This document shows, piece by piece, positions 1 to 10,185 of a stretch of DNA of 64,000 nt. The position numbers and the translations under genes were made by a program. The notes under the pieces are model-generated. The model worked only from the letters and a program-made list of their open reading frames with translations, had not been told where the DNA came from and made no database searches. Position 1 is the stretch's first letter. Each line of letters starts with the position of its first letter. The DNA comes from Allacma fusca (taxonomy: Eukaryota; Arthropoda; Collembola; Symphypleona; Sminthuridae), in NCBI GenBank assembly GCA_947179485.1, contig CAMXBY010000030.1, positions 1 to 64,000 of the forward strand, in the 5' to 3' direction.

Positions 1-540
1 GGTTTAACAGTTGTTTTACAGTGGTTTAAAATTTTTTTTTAAGGATTTTAAAAGAGTTGGGATTTGAAATTGTAATTAGCGTAGTGCCTGTGTAAGTTCC
101 GAATTTGGATGACGCCTATATTTAAATATTTTTAACAAAAATACATAAATCTTATAAACAATTTAAAACTTGGAGCTTATGTAGCAATTTTTGGGTCGAC
201 TTTGAAAATGGAATTTTAACAGCCAAGTAAGTAAACCTAGGAGTCAAAAATGTGACAATGCAAAAATTATTGCATATAGATAACAGTTATTTAATCTTTG
301 TTTGTTACATTTTTGCACAAATGTGTTTGCACGCTAAATGACTAGGTGCACAATTAATTCTTACACCAAAATAAATAAAAAATAATTATTATATTTTCGA
401 TGAAGTTGTCTATTTCAACTTGTAACATACTGCTTTGTGATTTAGTATGCAAAGTTAGTAGATCCATAGCTAAAGCTACATATTGAAACAATTCTCGCGA
501 ACATAGCAAAAATACCTGCCTCAGGCTGAATATACCCAAC
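1..540. other. AT-rich sequence without identified content
   Basis: I see no coding region, RNA gene or clear repeat here. Short open frames are AT-rich and lack splice or codon signals. Confidence 0.5.
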
Positions 541-574
541 TACCTAACGTGCCATAGATGCCCAAAATACCATC

Positions 575-642
575 AAATGAAAATGCCGAAAATGCCAGGG
601 CAGTTTGGACAGCGATAAAGCCAAAAATGCCAAGGCATTTTT
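575..642. repeat. cluster of AAAATGCC motifs with small palindrome
   Basis: AAAATGCC recurs three times in about 60 bases. The last copy is the left arm of a hairpin: AAAAATGCC at 623-631, spacer AA, GGCATTTTT at 634-642. Such clusters are typical of subterminal regions of DNA transposons, but no element ends were found. Confidence 0.4.
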
Positions 643-657
643 AATTTCTCTAGCGTA

Positions 658-832
658 CATATGTACAACCTCCATAATTTGCCCCCCATAAAATATCATC
701 AAATTTTCCCCAAATTTAATCCCATCAATAATTCATTGGGAAGTGAAGCAAATATAAATTTGGAAAGATTATCTGTCGAGAAAATTTGACGATATTTGTG
801 TGGGGGGGTTATCTATACAGGCTGTACATATG
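658..832. mobile_element. small inverted-repeat (MITE-like) element
   Basis: The ends read CATATGTACA (658-667) and TGTACATATG (823-832). The inner arms are also inverted: a CCCCCC tract followed by ATATCATCAAATTTTC on the left against GAAAATTTGACGATAT and a GGGGGGG tract on the right. A further diverged right-arm-like sequence follows at about 905-980, so two related copies may lie side by side. No coding capacity is present. The superfamily is not determined. Confidence 0.5.
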
Positions 833-839
833 CACATCA

Positions 840-1620
840 GAGATAAGCGAACTATGCTGGAGGGATTCATTGAGGAGGAAATCATTAGTGCACATGTTAA
901 AGGGATTACTTTTCAATAAAATGTAACAATATTTGCTTGGGAGGGCTAATTATTAATGTTCTACATATGTACATCATAGGGTAAATCTCAATAGTCCAGT
1001 TTATGCGTATGTATAAGTGATTAAATATGGAGTGGGCATATCATATCGACAACATACATACAGATGCGCAATGATGGAGGGATTACTTTTTGGGGAATTT
1101 TGTTGAAGGATATAAAACTATGTACGTAAAAACTTGAATTTCATTGAAATAGCGAAAATCAAAATTTCATCGACTTTCAAAAACTCAAAATCCTTATGGG
1201 ATTTAACATTAACTTTTTTTGAAAAGACAGGCCCCCACCTGTGGTATCGTTTTAAATTTTGAAACTTTGGTGACGTGTCCTAGGAGAACGGGGCAAAATG
1301 CACTCGAGTTACATGAGTTTTGAAACATACTAGGTGAGTACTAAAACATGTGCTATGCTTTGTTTGAATCGGCTTGTACCATCCCAAAATGTTACCTTGT
1401 TAGTAAGAAATTTCGGGGAACGAGAATTAACTAAAATTTATTTAATTTAAAAAATAAACAAGTTTCCAAATTTCAGTTTTCACATACACCAGAATACCAA
1501 TTTTACTGTATCACAGTGGATTTTGAATATACATATGTACATAGTCATGTCAATGTGCACATACACCAATAAGTTATTCCGGACATGAATCATCTAAAAC
1601 GTCAATCTGTCAGAAGATGA
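840..1620. other. non-coding AT-rich stretch
   Basis: Apart from the MITE-like arm near 905-980 I see nothing I can identify. Several ACATATGTAC-type palindromes occur (near 963 and 1529). Confidence 0.4.
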
Positions 1621-1622
1621 GG

Positions 1623-1706
1623 TTACATGACCTCATATTGACCTTATAGTGTCACTAATACCCACATGACCTCATATTTTTGTTGAGGTAACAATACTTA
1701 CATGAC
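1623..1706 (+). repeat. tandem 39-bp units at left edge of the transposon
   Basis: A full 39-bp unit lies at 1637-1675 (starts ATTGACC, ends ACATGACCTCAT). It is preceded by the last 14 bases of another unit and followed by a diverged third unit that breaks off after ACATGACC, where the transposon-specific sequence begins. The same 39-bp unit, in the same orientation, resumes at 7287-7325 beyond the element, and two related copies stand in tandem at 31057-31134. Confidence 0.6.
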
Positions 1707-1710
1707 CACA

Positions 1711-1870
1711 CCCGTTTGAAAATCTTGTGAGAAAACGTGGGCAAACTTAATATTGCCCATAGTAGTGTGCACAATTGTGCTCAAAATTGATTTTTGAGTG
1801 ATAGTAGCGGGAATAGTGCACAAATGTGAGCAATATATTGTGGTTCATATTGTGCACACCCTCGTGGTAT
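1711..1870. repeat. left subterminal repeats of the two-gene transposon
   Basis: GTGCACAATTGTGC (from 1767), GTGCACAAATGTGAGC (from 1817) and TTGTGCACACC (near 1850) are spaced about 35-50 bases apart. The GTGCAC core is shared with the right end of the element. Such arrays are the usual binding sites for transposon-encoded DNA-binding proteins. Confidence 0.55.
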
Positions 1871-2006
1871 TATGATTACGGTAAACTACCACTATTACCA
1901 AAGTGTTCACTTAAATTGGATGCTTAAGTATTCTTAAAGACAACGTTGTGGTAAAATAATTTATGCTGCCTGTTCACTCACATGAGCTAAAATAACGTAT
2001 TTACAA

Positions 2007-4750
2007 TTATGTTAATTCCAATTCAATAACATTCGGGATTTTTATCAAATATTTCATGGTGTTTAGGTTTCCATTAATAACGATAAACTTTTGTCGAGAT
2101 ATCTTGTTGACATCTAAAACCACCCAAATATCTTCTAAGTAATTAATGGTTGTAAGGTAACAATTGGCAACACTGGGTTGTCCGTGTATTCTAGAGCACA
2201 GTGCAATTCCAACTCCACTACCAGACTCTACTAAGACCAGTTTGTGCAAAATCCATAACTTGCCATCACAAGTCGCTACAACAGCATTGCTTCTTTTGGA
2301 AGTGTCTTGTTCAAACCCGTTGTACAATTTGCCATTAATTATGCCTTTTTTAAAGCTGCTTCCTTGAAACGCTTGAATCCCCAAATCCAATAATTTGTCT
2401 TGCTCTTCCTCTGAAAACATGTATTTTTGAAATGGGCATAGAAACATGACATTCTCAGAAAGTTTTCTAAACTGTTTGTAAAATTGTTTTGAAGACATAA
2501 TGGCTTTAAAAAACATTGATGCCGTTTCATTCCGAAACTGATTCCTTCCACGGCGTTGGAGCTCTTGTAACTCTAATATTTTGATTTTGATTTGACGGTT
2601 AACCATTCTGCTACCATTAAACAAATTGGTCAAAATTCCGTTATAATTTTCGAAGTGAAAGGCGGAATAACTCCATAATGGCCCCCAGTTTCGTACACAC
2701 ATTGGCGCATGTAATAAAATATGCAAATTGAAAGTACACGCTTTCAATCCATACAAATTTTCTGTTTGACGGAAAAACTCCATTAGCTTTATCTCACAGT
2801 AATCCAAGTCGTCCTGGGCAATAGCTTCATCTGACATTAGCATTAAACAGTTTGAAAGTTTTAGCAAGTGATTTCTATAAACTTCTGGTAAAATACCTTG
2901 TAAAACTGTTGATGCTACAAAAATCCAGGTTCTCCACTCATTTGCCTTCCAAAACTTTCTAAGGGTAACCGATCTGATTGTGCGACTGTATTCAAACGTA
3001 ACTCTATAATTTTTGATAATTTTATCAACACAAGGGACATGTTTTCTGATATAAAATATTTGATCGTGGTAACTTGACTCAAACCAAAATGATGTCAACA
3101 TTTTAGCCACTCCTAAATATGCAGAGTGCATCACGTCGTATACAAAACTGTGCACAATGTTAAATTTTTTGAGCACTAAAAGTTGGGATGCGGATTTGAT
3201 ACCCATAACACTTTCCTCTCGAAAATCGGGAGACAACAAGCGTTCTTCCAGTTGATGCAAATGCTGTTCAAAATTTTCTTCGGTACGGAGAACGCATTCC
3301 TCAAAACGGTAAACCCACTTTCTACTTCGCCTTTCTTCGTCCATCCAGACGGTTTCTCCTTTTGACAAGCACCACGGACAGCCGTATTTGCCGTTGAACT
3401 GGTTCATCCCTTGTACTACGCATCGAACTACTGAATCAGCTACAAAAATTTGAAAGTAGACAAAACCTTTAATACAATTTTCTTTATGTGACCACTGTAA
3501 CTCAATATTCGACAGCTCGTTGCACATTCGGATGATGGGTAAATAAAGTAAAGCGTCAAAACATGGCTTGTTTTGACCAAACCATAGGCCCACCAAAAGT
3601 ATGTTGGATCGACGAACATTAAAGCTGAGTTCATTAACAGACAGTAGTATCGGCCAGATACTATGTTTGGAGTAGCGAAAGGGGGAAATTCCATCAGTAT
3701 TAATCGAACAAGTGAAGTCGTAATCCCGAAGATTCAATTTCTCGTACATTTTCCCGTCTGAAATGTCCTTAAGAACTTCAGGTTGTTGGTTACTGTTCCG
3801 TTTTTGTAATCTATGAAACAAATCACTAGAGACTTCTGCTGTCTCTAGCAATGAGGTGAGTGCTGCTCGAATATCAAAGGTATAAAAGTAACTGTTATTT
3901 TCCAATAAAGTGCTGGAGTTTAATCCCACGTTGCACTGAGAGCATGTTTTGTTCGCCACGTCATTCCCAATATATATCAGACATGTTGGGCAGTAGAAGT
4001 GGGTTTCGCAGTTTGAAGTTCTGGCACTAAGTTTCTTCTTTAAGATGTAATTACTTGATGGAATGCGCGCATTATTAGGGTCCATAAGAAACAGTAAGGC
4101 CAGAAGTTCATTAGTTGCACGTTTAGTTAACCCATGACGAATTACGAAAGCGGTTATTAAATTAATAATTTCTTCGGCTGAAAGTTCTTCCAGTTCACAT
4201 AGCTGAAAGAAAGTAGCATGGAAGTCTCAATTAACAGATTATAATGTTTACCAACATTAGGTAATTACTAGTGAAACTCCTTGAATAGCACTACCTTGTT
4301 ATCAGTAAAAGATGCATCTAGATATAAATCTCCTGGCAACTCATCCGATCCAATCTGTATATTTTCCGAGTGATAACTCTAAGCACAAAAATGCAAATCT
4401 GGTACTTCGGGCCATACGGGGGATAATTTGGGTTCTAAATTATTATTGTAAACACTCACAATTAGTTTCCTACAGGGTTTAGTAACTTCAGTCTTCGGTA
4501 GTTTGGAAATGAGAACTGACTCTAACAAGTTTGGAGTAAGACACGCAACACCAATATTCTAAATACAAAAACATTTTCATAATTTCGAATTTTTATTATG
4601 TAATAGTGCCAATGGTTAGCTGAAATAAACGTGATGCATAGTAAAGTCTTTCAAAGCTGCACTTACATGCCGCAAGCGATGTCTTGATCTTCCGGGAATC
4701 GACGTGACCGGTGACCGGTGGTATTGTTTGTATTTTAGTTTTAGAGACAT
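2007..4750 (-). CDS. TNP2-like (CACTA/KDZ-type) transposase, spliced, intact
   Basis: The protein is predicted to cut and rejoin the element ends in the nucleus. Four exons join in phase 0 at GT-AG borders: 4750-4667, 4558-4460, 4378-4295 and 4202-2007, giving 820 aa without a stop. The start is the ATG at 4750, the first in an open exon that ends in a GTAAGT donor. A zinc ribbon lies near residues 160-179 (C-x2-C ... C-x2-C). Then come the NTDG motif (D259, followed by YSKHSIWPILL), VADS (D345), the C-x2-C pair CPWC (364-367), DVMHSAYLGV (D445) and WGPLWSYSAFHFENYNG (E607), all landmarks of animal TNP2-type transposases. D259, D345 or D445, and E607 are the candidate acidic catalytic residues. 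The gene is divergent from the BEN gene. The family call rests on motif recognition; the choice between CACTA and the related KDZ group is open. Confidence 0.85.
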
Positions 4751-5254
4751 TCTATTTCAATTTGAAATTATTACTTAAAACAAAAAACAAAATGAAACTA
4801 AAAGCAAAAATGTTTGTTCACATATAGTGACGAATTAATAAATCACTCTTGCGTGCAAACCGAAAACTACATTACGAGTGATGTTGTGAGCTAAACAGGA
4901 TATTATATACAAAATAGAATCATGGTACAGTAACAGTTTGATAAAAGGAATGTAAAATGAGAATTCTTATCCATCCTTATAAATACCAAACACATACAAT
5001 TATACAGTATATTACCCTTCGAACTTTTAGGAAGACTGAAAATGAGCACTGTATGCCCAAATATCTCCCATAGCATGATCCTTTACAACTGGGAAATACT
5101 GTATAGCAACCCGGGGATTCAACATACGCGCGAAAACAAAATACGAAGTGACTGTTGTGATTGCTTTGCTAGTTCTAAGTGCAGGCTCAGCTATATTAAA
5201 TTCGTGCATTTGATACTTCAACGTGTGTCTCCTTTAAGTTTTGCTTTCGTAAAA
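4751..5254. promoter_or_regulatory. shared divergent promoter region
   Basis: This is the only sequence between the two divergent start codons of the transposon genes, so both promoters should lie here. TATA-like strings occur (TATTATATAC at 4901, ATAAAAGG near 4939), but I cannot fix a transcription start. An open frame runs into the BEN start from 5042; its amino-acid sequence lacks family similarity, so I treat it as 5' untranslated. Confidence 0.4.
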
Positions 5255-6914
5255 ATGTTCATTGTATTAGAGTTTTTGAGTAAATTCAAAGAATATTCGA
5301 GCATCCCCTTAGACCATATTTTAGATGGATCTGTCAGAGCAAACTACAAGAAGTTTGTGGGAGAAAAAGTGAATATAATCTGGGGGAAGAAAACGTACGA
5401 TGTCATTTTGCTCGGATTCGGTAAGCAATTTGGTAATTATTTACAGTTTACCAACTGCAGATTTTTATTTCTATAAGTACACTGACATCATTTGGAAACA
5501 CATGAAATGTAAACGATATTTTTATTTATATAGGAGCTAAAGATGATATGGAGTCGATGTGTGACCAGCTTGCAACAGAAGCAGCAGGTATTGTGGATTC
5601 ACCCGTACGAAATACAAGATCTCAACACAGTTGTCCGAAGCAGCTTAATGCTAGAGTAAGTAGTTTCGTCCAATTAATGTTTTTTATTAAGCTTTGTGCA
5701 TCTTTTTTGACCGCAATGATAATATGTAATTGGGTTTCAAAATTCCATCGGTTCCTCACAGCAATCCAAACAACTAATCACTGCTTCCAAAATAAACAAG
5801 CTGCTTGGGAAGCGTGACAGGCGTGAGAATGTGATCCAGTACCAAACTAGTCAGCTGGAGAATGACGTATTTCAGGGAAATGTAATTCAATTTATCACTT
5901 AGTTGTAATTATGTTTTTCATTACTAATTATTTTATTGGTGTTCAGACTGAAGATACTTCCGAACGGGATGCCAGTTCTAGTACAGAAGTTTCACCAGTT
6001 CAACACAATGACTCTGAAGCAAATTCTTGTTCGGATAAGCGGATCGCAGAATTGGAGGCTAAAATAGAAGCCCTTAAAGAGTCGAAGCTAAAGTACAGAG
6101 GTATCACATTATTTTAAGCATAATTACTTATATGTACTTATAAGAACTAACTAATTTATGTGTACAATATATTGATTTTTCATTGATTATATTGATAGTT
6201 TCAAACCTAAATTTTAATTAAATCTTGCAGCTCGCGTCAAGGAGCTACGACAGCAAGTTAATGATCTCGAAGACAAATTAAATTATGAATCATCATCGAA
6301 GGTAAGCTTTTAAAATAAACTGAATTAGTAATAATTCCAGTACAGTGAGTTTTAATCCGTACTGCAATAAGTGCATTGAGTTTAAATATGTATGTTTACG
6401 CGACGGTTGAATTGAGTGTAAATATGTTTAGGCGAAGGTTGAATTGGTGACCGGAAGTGGGATATTTCTCGAGAAATCAAAGGTGGCTGCTGCTAAGCTT
6501 GGTTCACATTTCCCAAACATTTTGGCTCGAAATTTATTTCGCTATATGTTTAAAAAAGAAGAAGTTCTTGGCCATTCTCTAATGGGTCGGACTTGCAATG
6601 CAAACAGACAGCGCCCTGCCCTACCAAGCATCAATGCTGAGAAGCGCGATGCTCTTGTTGGTAAGTTGTTTATTTGTTTACAGTCTAATTCAGTTTATTT
6701 TTACTACAAGGTTTGTGAGAGTGCAAATTGAGAGTAATTTGAAAGAAACTTAAAACCCTGTGTGCTTTTAGAATTTTCTCTGGCAGCCTATAATATAAAG
6801 CCATCTATATCTGGAAGAGGGATGACTGATGAATACAAAATTCATAAAACCAGGATTTTAACATCTTTGACTAAGCTTATTAGGGAGGAGTTCAAAAAGG
6901 CGTCATCTGATTAA
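5255..6914 (+). CDS. BEN-domain DNA-binding protein, spliced, intact
   Basis: Seven exons (5255-5420, 5534-5655, 5762-5881, 5947-6100, 6231-6301, 6432-6660, 6772-6914) join at GT-AG borders with matching phases and give a 334-aa protein with no stop. The N-terminus (MFIVLEFLSKF ... VNIIWGKKTYDVILLGFG) resembles the small N-terminal domain seen in arthropod BEN-type proteins. The middle holds an acidic, serine-rich stretch and a coiled coil (exons 4-5, RIAELEAKIEALKESKLKY, then KELRQQVNDLEDKLNY). The C-terminal ~110 residues (from residue 212) form a BEN domain: a helix with LARNLFRYMFKKEEVLGHSL, the GRTCNANRQRPALP loop, and a closing helix ILTSLTKLIREEF. BEN domains bind DNA and chromatin factors. 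Its place in the transposon suggests binding to the GTGCAC subterminal repeats, which is inference. AATAAA occurs near 6950. An ATG at 5042 is a possible longer start, but I prefer 5255. Confidence 0.85.
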
Positions 6915-7029
6915 ATGTATGAATTAATTTTTACTATTGGATTCATGTAATAAATTCTTTCCTGTGGTATGAATAAATTCTTCCGAAAAATCTGTAACCC
7001 TAAACTTTTGTTCTTGTCATAACTTTTAT

Positions 7030-7282
7030 TCACCATAATTTTTGTGCACATTGCTTTGTGCACAGCTATGATTACGATGAGTTATGCACAAAATTAAACC
7101 AAATTTGTGAACGAAAATATCTGCACAAATGGTTTCTCACAAAGTTCCGTGCACAAAATTGGGCCAAATTTGTGCACGAGATTTTCTGCACAAGTATTTA
7201 CTAACAAAGTGGTGTGCACAAAATTGGCCCAATTTGTCGCACATATTTTTCTGCACAATTGTGTTCGTTTTTATCAAACGGG
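7030..7282. repeat. right subterminal repeats of the two-gene transposon
   Basis: At least six GTGCAC or close variants occur, alternating in orientation. Three longer units follow the pattern GTGCACAAAATTGG ... CTGCACAA with a spacing of about 60-65 bases (near 7085, 7149, 7212). The motif matches the left end. Confidence 0.6.
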
Positions 7283-7286
7283 CAGA

Positions 7287-7325
7287 TTGACCACATTGTG
7301 TCACTAATACTCACATTACCTCAGA
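7287..7325 (+). repeat. 39-bp unit at right edge of the transposon
   Basis: It begins ATTGACCACATT and ends TTACCTCAG. It aligns without gaps to the 39-bp unit at 1637-1675 and has the same orientation, so the transposon splits a tandem pair or array. Confidence 0.6.
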
Positions 7326-7525
7326 ATGATCTTGGAACAAAAAATAGATTGGTACTAAAGTGTGCAACCTTCAAAATTGGACTGTCAACATGTTCAATGC
7401 ATCTCATACGGGATATTATTTATTGGATGGTTTTTGTGCTTTCACGCAATTTTTAAACGACTGAAGTTACACAAATCAATTCCTACGGACCCTTGAACTC
7501 AGATACATCAATATAGCAATCAATT

Positions 7526-7592
7526 TAGCAAATGTCTAGAACAAGTTCTAGACATTTGCTAGGTTCTGGGTTCCTAGGTTCTTCAAGAACCT
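7526..7592. repeat. two adjacent palindromes
   Basis: The first has perfect 17-bp arms (7526-7542 and 7545-7561) around a 2-base spacer; the arm ends in GTCTAGAAC. The second is AGGTTCTT-C-AAGAACCT at 7576-7592. Both use the GTTCT/AGAAC core. They may be transposon end sequences or form hairpins in RNA; nothing else identifies them. Confidence 0.6.
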
Positions 7593-7770
7593 TGTAACAA
7601 TGCAATACGGATTGTACAAAAATAAAAACAATCCAGTGGAAGTACTAAACAAAACAAAACCCGGACAAAACAATACCTAACTTGTCCTACTTTTGCACTT
7701 GCAAAGTAGAAAACAAATACAAAAGTACAAATTACAGCACTAACTGTACTTACTAAAAATATTTTTCTCA

Positions 7771-7971
7771 TCACCCCAGTAAAAGTGAAAATAATTTTAA
7801 GCGACACATATGCATGCACTGACGAAACAGAAATAGGGAAAGCATCAATTTATATTGAATTTGCTCACTCAGTTCTGATACTTTTTGGAATTCACGCATC
7901 TCTGTAAAAAGTAATATTTTTTTAAAGTGAATTTGAAAGAGCGCAAATATAAATGCGGTTAGAAGTTTCAA
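7771..7971 (-). repeat. mosaic repeat block, inverted relative to 45641-45840
   Basis: On the minus strand this reads LFQIHFKKILLFTEMREF ... SELSEQIQ; the plus strand at 45641 reads LFQNHFQKFLLFKEMRKF ... AELSEQIQ. The two are therefore diverged copies in opposite orientation. This marks the approximate left edge of the large repeat mosaic. I do not call it a gene. Confidence 0.45.
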
Positions 7972-7979
7972 TATTTTGA

Positions 7980-8700
7980 GAAACTTTTAATTCTCATTTA
8001 GTCTTCTTTTACCCATGGTCCAATCCTGAGTGGACAAGTCCCGCTATTTGCTTGTAAGCCTTTGTATTTTTGAATCCTGCCCCTGGAGTATGGAGACACT
8101 GTTTTAAAATTTTATGCACCAATTTTTTGTTAAACTTGGTAAAAACGAGTGTTAAATTTGAAAAATTATTGATTTTCTAAATTTTAGTTTTTCTAGAAAA
8201 TCATTGGTGACAACTGGTTTCACATTTAAAAAAAAATGATTTGGTTCCCAAAATTTACAGTAACCCTCATTTTAAATTCCAACTAAAAACGAAAACCGCT
8301 TGTTTTTTGAAAATGTTTGGTTTTCACGCCTCCTAAAACTTTTGTTTGGGTTATGCAAGCAATTTTGCATAAACTGACAAATGTTACATGCATTTTCGAG
8401 AAAGTTTGTACAACTTTTCCAGCCCAGTGTTGCTAATATCTGTATGTCTTGGATATTTGACAGTAGCATTTTTAATATTTACACATACTGAAATATTCAC
8501 ATTGTATAATTTGCAGGACTCAGGACACTATAGGCACGTTCATAATTTGGTTGATTTAGCCCTCAATAGCAAAATAGCCCTCAAAATTTAAAAACAAATA
8601 ATCACTACATTTAGTTTCACAAAAGGGCCGGAATTTTGTGGGAAGAAGGGAATACAAATTTCTCGCAGAGAAAATAGTTCAAACAAGTACAAATTTTTAG
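7980..8700. other. AT-rich sequence, no gene seen
   Basis: Nothing recognisable; short open frames only. It grades into the repeat mosaic at about 8700. Confidence 0.4.
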
Positions 8701-8788
8701 AGCAGGGAGGTCTAAGGATTGGCCCCGTCACCAACAAAATTTTGACTACCACTTTGTAAAACTGCATTGGCTTTTAAAGGGACATGCA

Positions 8789-9967
8789 TAGGCTTGGGAA
8801 TATTTCGCTAAATTTTGCGTTAAAATTTCGCAAATTAAAATTTATTTTTCACAAATTTCGCAAAAATTTGCAGATCATTTCGCAAATTTTGCAGCCTTTA
8901 GTTTTTATTGAATGGCGGTCTAAAAGAAGTATCTTAAATATTATCGAAAATTCCGTTACACCGAATCGCTGAAATTGTAATAATTACTTAATCATTGTTA
9001 TCATCCGAATGGTGTGAATGAACTGTTGAATCGTGAATTACCACTCGCATATGAAAGTCAACATTTTCTTCGGTAAGTTTTAGGCGCTGGAGAGCAAGAA
9101 ACTTTTTTAAATAAGAAAAGCTTGTCTCAACTGGAGCGCTACTACTGGGTACGGAAATTACTTTTAGTGCCAGCTCCGACAAATACTGCATGTCTCGAGA
9201 GAATTTCAGCCAAAATTCCATAACGTGTATTTCAGCCGACTAAATGGAATTGGCCTGATAAAAACGTGAAAGCGACGATTAAATGCCCTTGCAAATATTT
9301 TCCAGGAAAGGAATAAAACCAGGGATCCAGAATTTGAGCGTCTTCCCAGAGTTTATTTTTTGGGTGTACTTTGTTGGTATAAAGCGACAATTTTCAGTTG
9401 TAACTATCAGTCCACTTTCCGGAAACTGCTGCAAACTTTTTAATCTGGATTTTAATTGGATTTTTTAATCTGTTTTTATTTTCATTTCTCTTATTTACTT
9501 TTATCGTTCAACTATTTACTGCAAGCTGGCAGAAATGCATCACTTAAATTTGAAACTTTATTTTAAGAATTTACTGCATTAAAAGTTGGCTCCACGAAAA
9601 TTATTGTGTAAAAACAATGCGATAAATCATAGGATTTAAATATGTGAAGAAATGCAAACTCGAAAGAACGGGGCACGTTTCTACAATATGAGTGCCAGTT
9701 GTTCGTTGATTAGACATACCACCGAATTTAATAATAAAAATTTCAAAATATTACTGATCTATGTAAAATATTTTACAAGATTCAGGATTTTGTAATGCGA
9801 ATTAATATTTCGCACTTAACCTTCCCATTTCGCAAATTTCGCAAATTTCGCAATTTGTTTTTTCATTTTTGGAATCTACCGATATCTGGGGTTACGTTTC
9901 ACCCCCATGCGAGTACCGTAACTAATCGTTTTTAGAATTTCGCATTTTTCGCAAAATCCCAAGCCTA
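8789..9967 (-). mobile_element. decayed hAT transposon, 1179 bp
   Basis: The ends are inverted (TAGGCTTGGGA on the left, TCCCAAGCCTA on the right) and are flanked by an 8-bp target duplication, GACATGCA (8781-8788) and GACATGTA (9968-9975), one mismatch. An uninterrupted target, GGGACATGCACCTTTGG, survives at about 33519. Both subterminal regions are full of TTTCGCAAA motifs. The interior keeps only the transposase C-terminus, so this is an internally deleted, non-autonomous copy. Confidence 0.85.
8988..9221 (-). pseudogene. hAT transposase C-terminal dimerisation fragment
   Basis: The 77-residue frame contains VISVPSSSAPVETSFSYLKK followed by FLALQRLKLTEENVDFHMRV, a textbook hAT C-terminal dimerisation domain (Dimer_Tnp_hAT). 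The catalytic RNase H-like part is missing, so it is a remnant of the transposase of the surrounding element. The C-terminal tail (HSHHSDDNND) is acidic and histidine-rich. Confidence 0.85.
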
Positions 9968-10185
9968 GACATGTACCTTTGGATATAGGAACAAAGTTTC
10001 AGTATTTTGTTTTTTATATAATCGGTTGTAAGATTTGTTAATTTTTTTATGAAGTATCAAAATAGTGGCATCCCTTGCAAACGTAGATGATGTTGTGACA
10101 CCGTATTAATGTTGCAGATTAAAATTTCAACTGTTACAGGTACCGGCAGAATAACTTAAATTTTTAACATGCATTTCCGTGAATA

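Larger units (their letters stand above)
1711..7282. mobile_element. two-gene DNA transposon (TNP2/CACTA-like transposase + BEN protein)
   Basis: The element carries two divergent spliced genes, a transposase (2007-4750, minus) and a BEN-domain protein (5255-6914, plus). Its edges carry a 9-bp inverted repeat, CCCGTTTGA at 1711-1719 and TCAAACGGG at 7274-7282, and clusters of GTGCAC-containing subterminal repeats, a layout typical of CACTA and related elements. Canonical CACTA ends were not found, so the exact termini and target duplication are uncertain; TGACC occurs just outside both ends. The flanks are 39-bp repeat units in direct orientation, which suggests insertion into a short tandem array. 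Both genes are free of stops and splice errors, so the copy may be young or active. Confidence 0.75.
8708..10095 (+). repeat. mosaic block alpha, copy 1 (split by a hAT element)
   Basis: Landmarks in order are ATTGGCCCCGTCACC, TTTTAAAGGGACATGCA, then (after the hAT at 8789-9967) TACCTTTGGAT and AAGTATCAAAATAGTGGCAT. The same ordered landmarks recur at 24800-24990, 33440-33640, 35835-36025 and, inverted, 43850-44075. The block has no conserved reading frame. Confidence 0.7.

Noticed and set aside
2164..3694. Additional short frames within the transposase gene
   Set aside because: They lie in other frames of the well-supported transposase exon and have no motifs of their own.
1652..7320. Canonical CACTA termini at the CACTAATAC strings (1652 and 7302)
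   Set aside because: Both strings point the same way; a terminal inverted repeat would need the second to be inverted. They are part of the 39-bp direct repeats.
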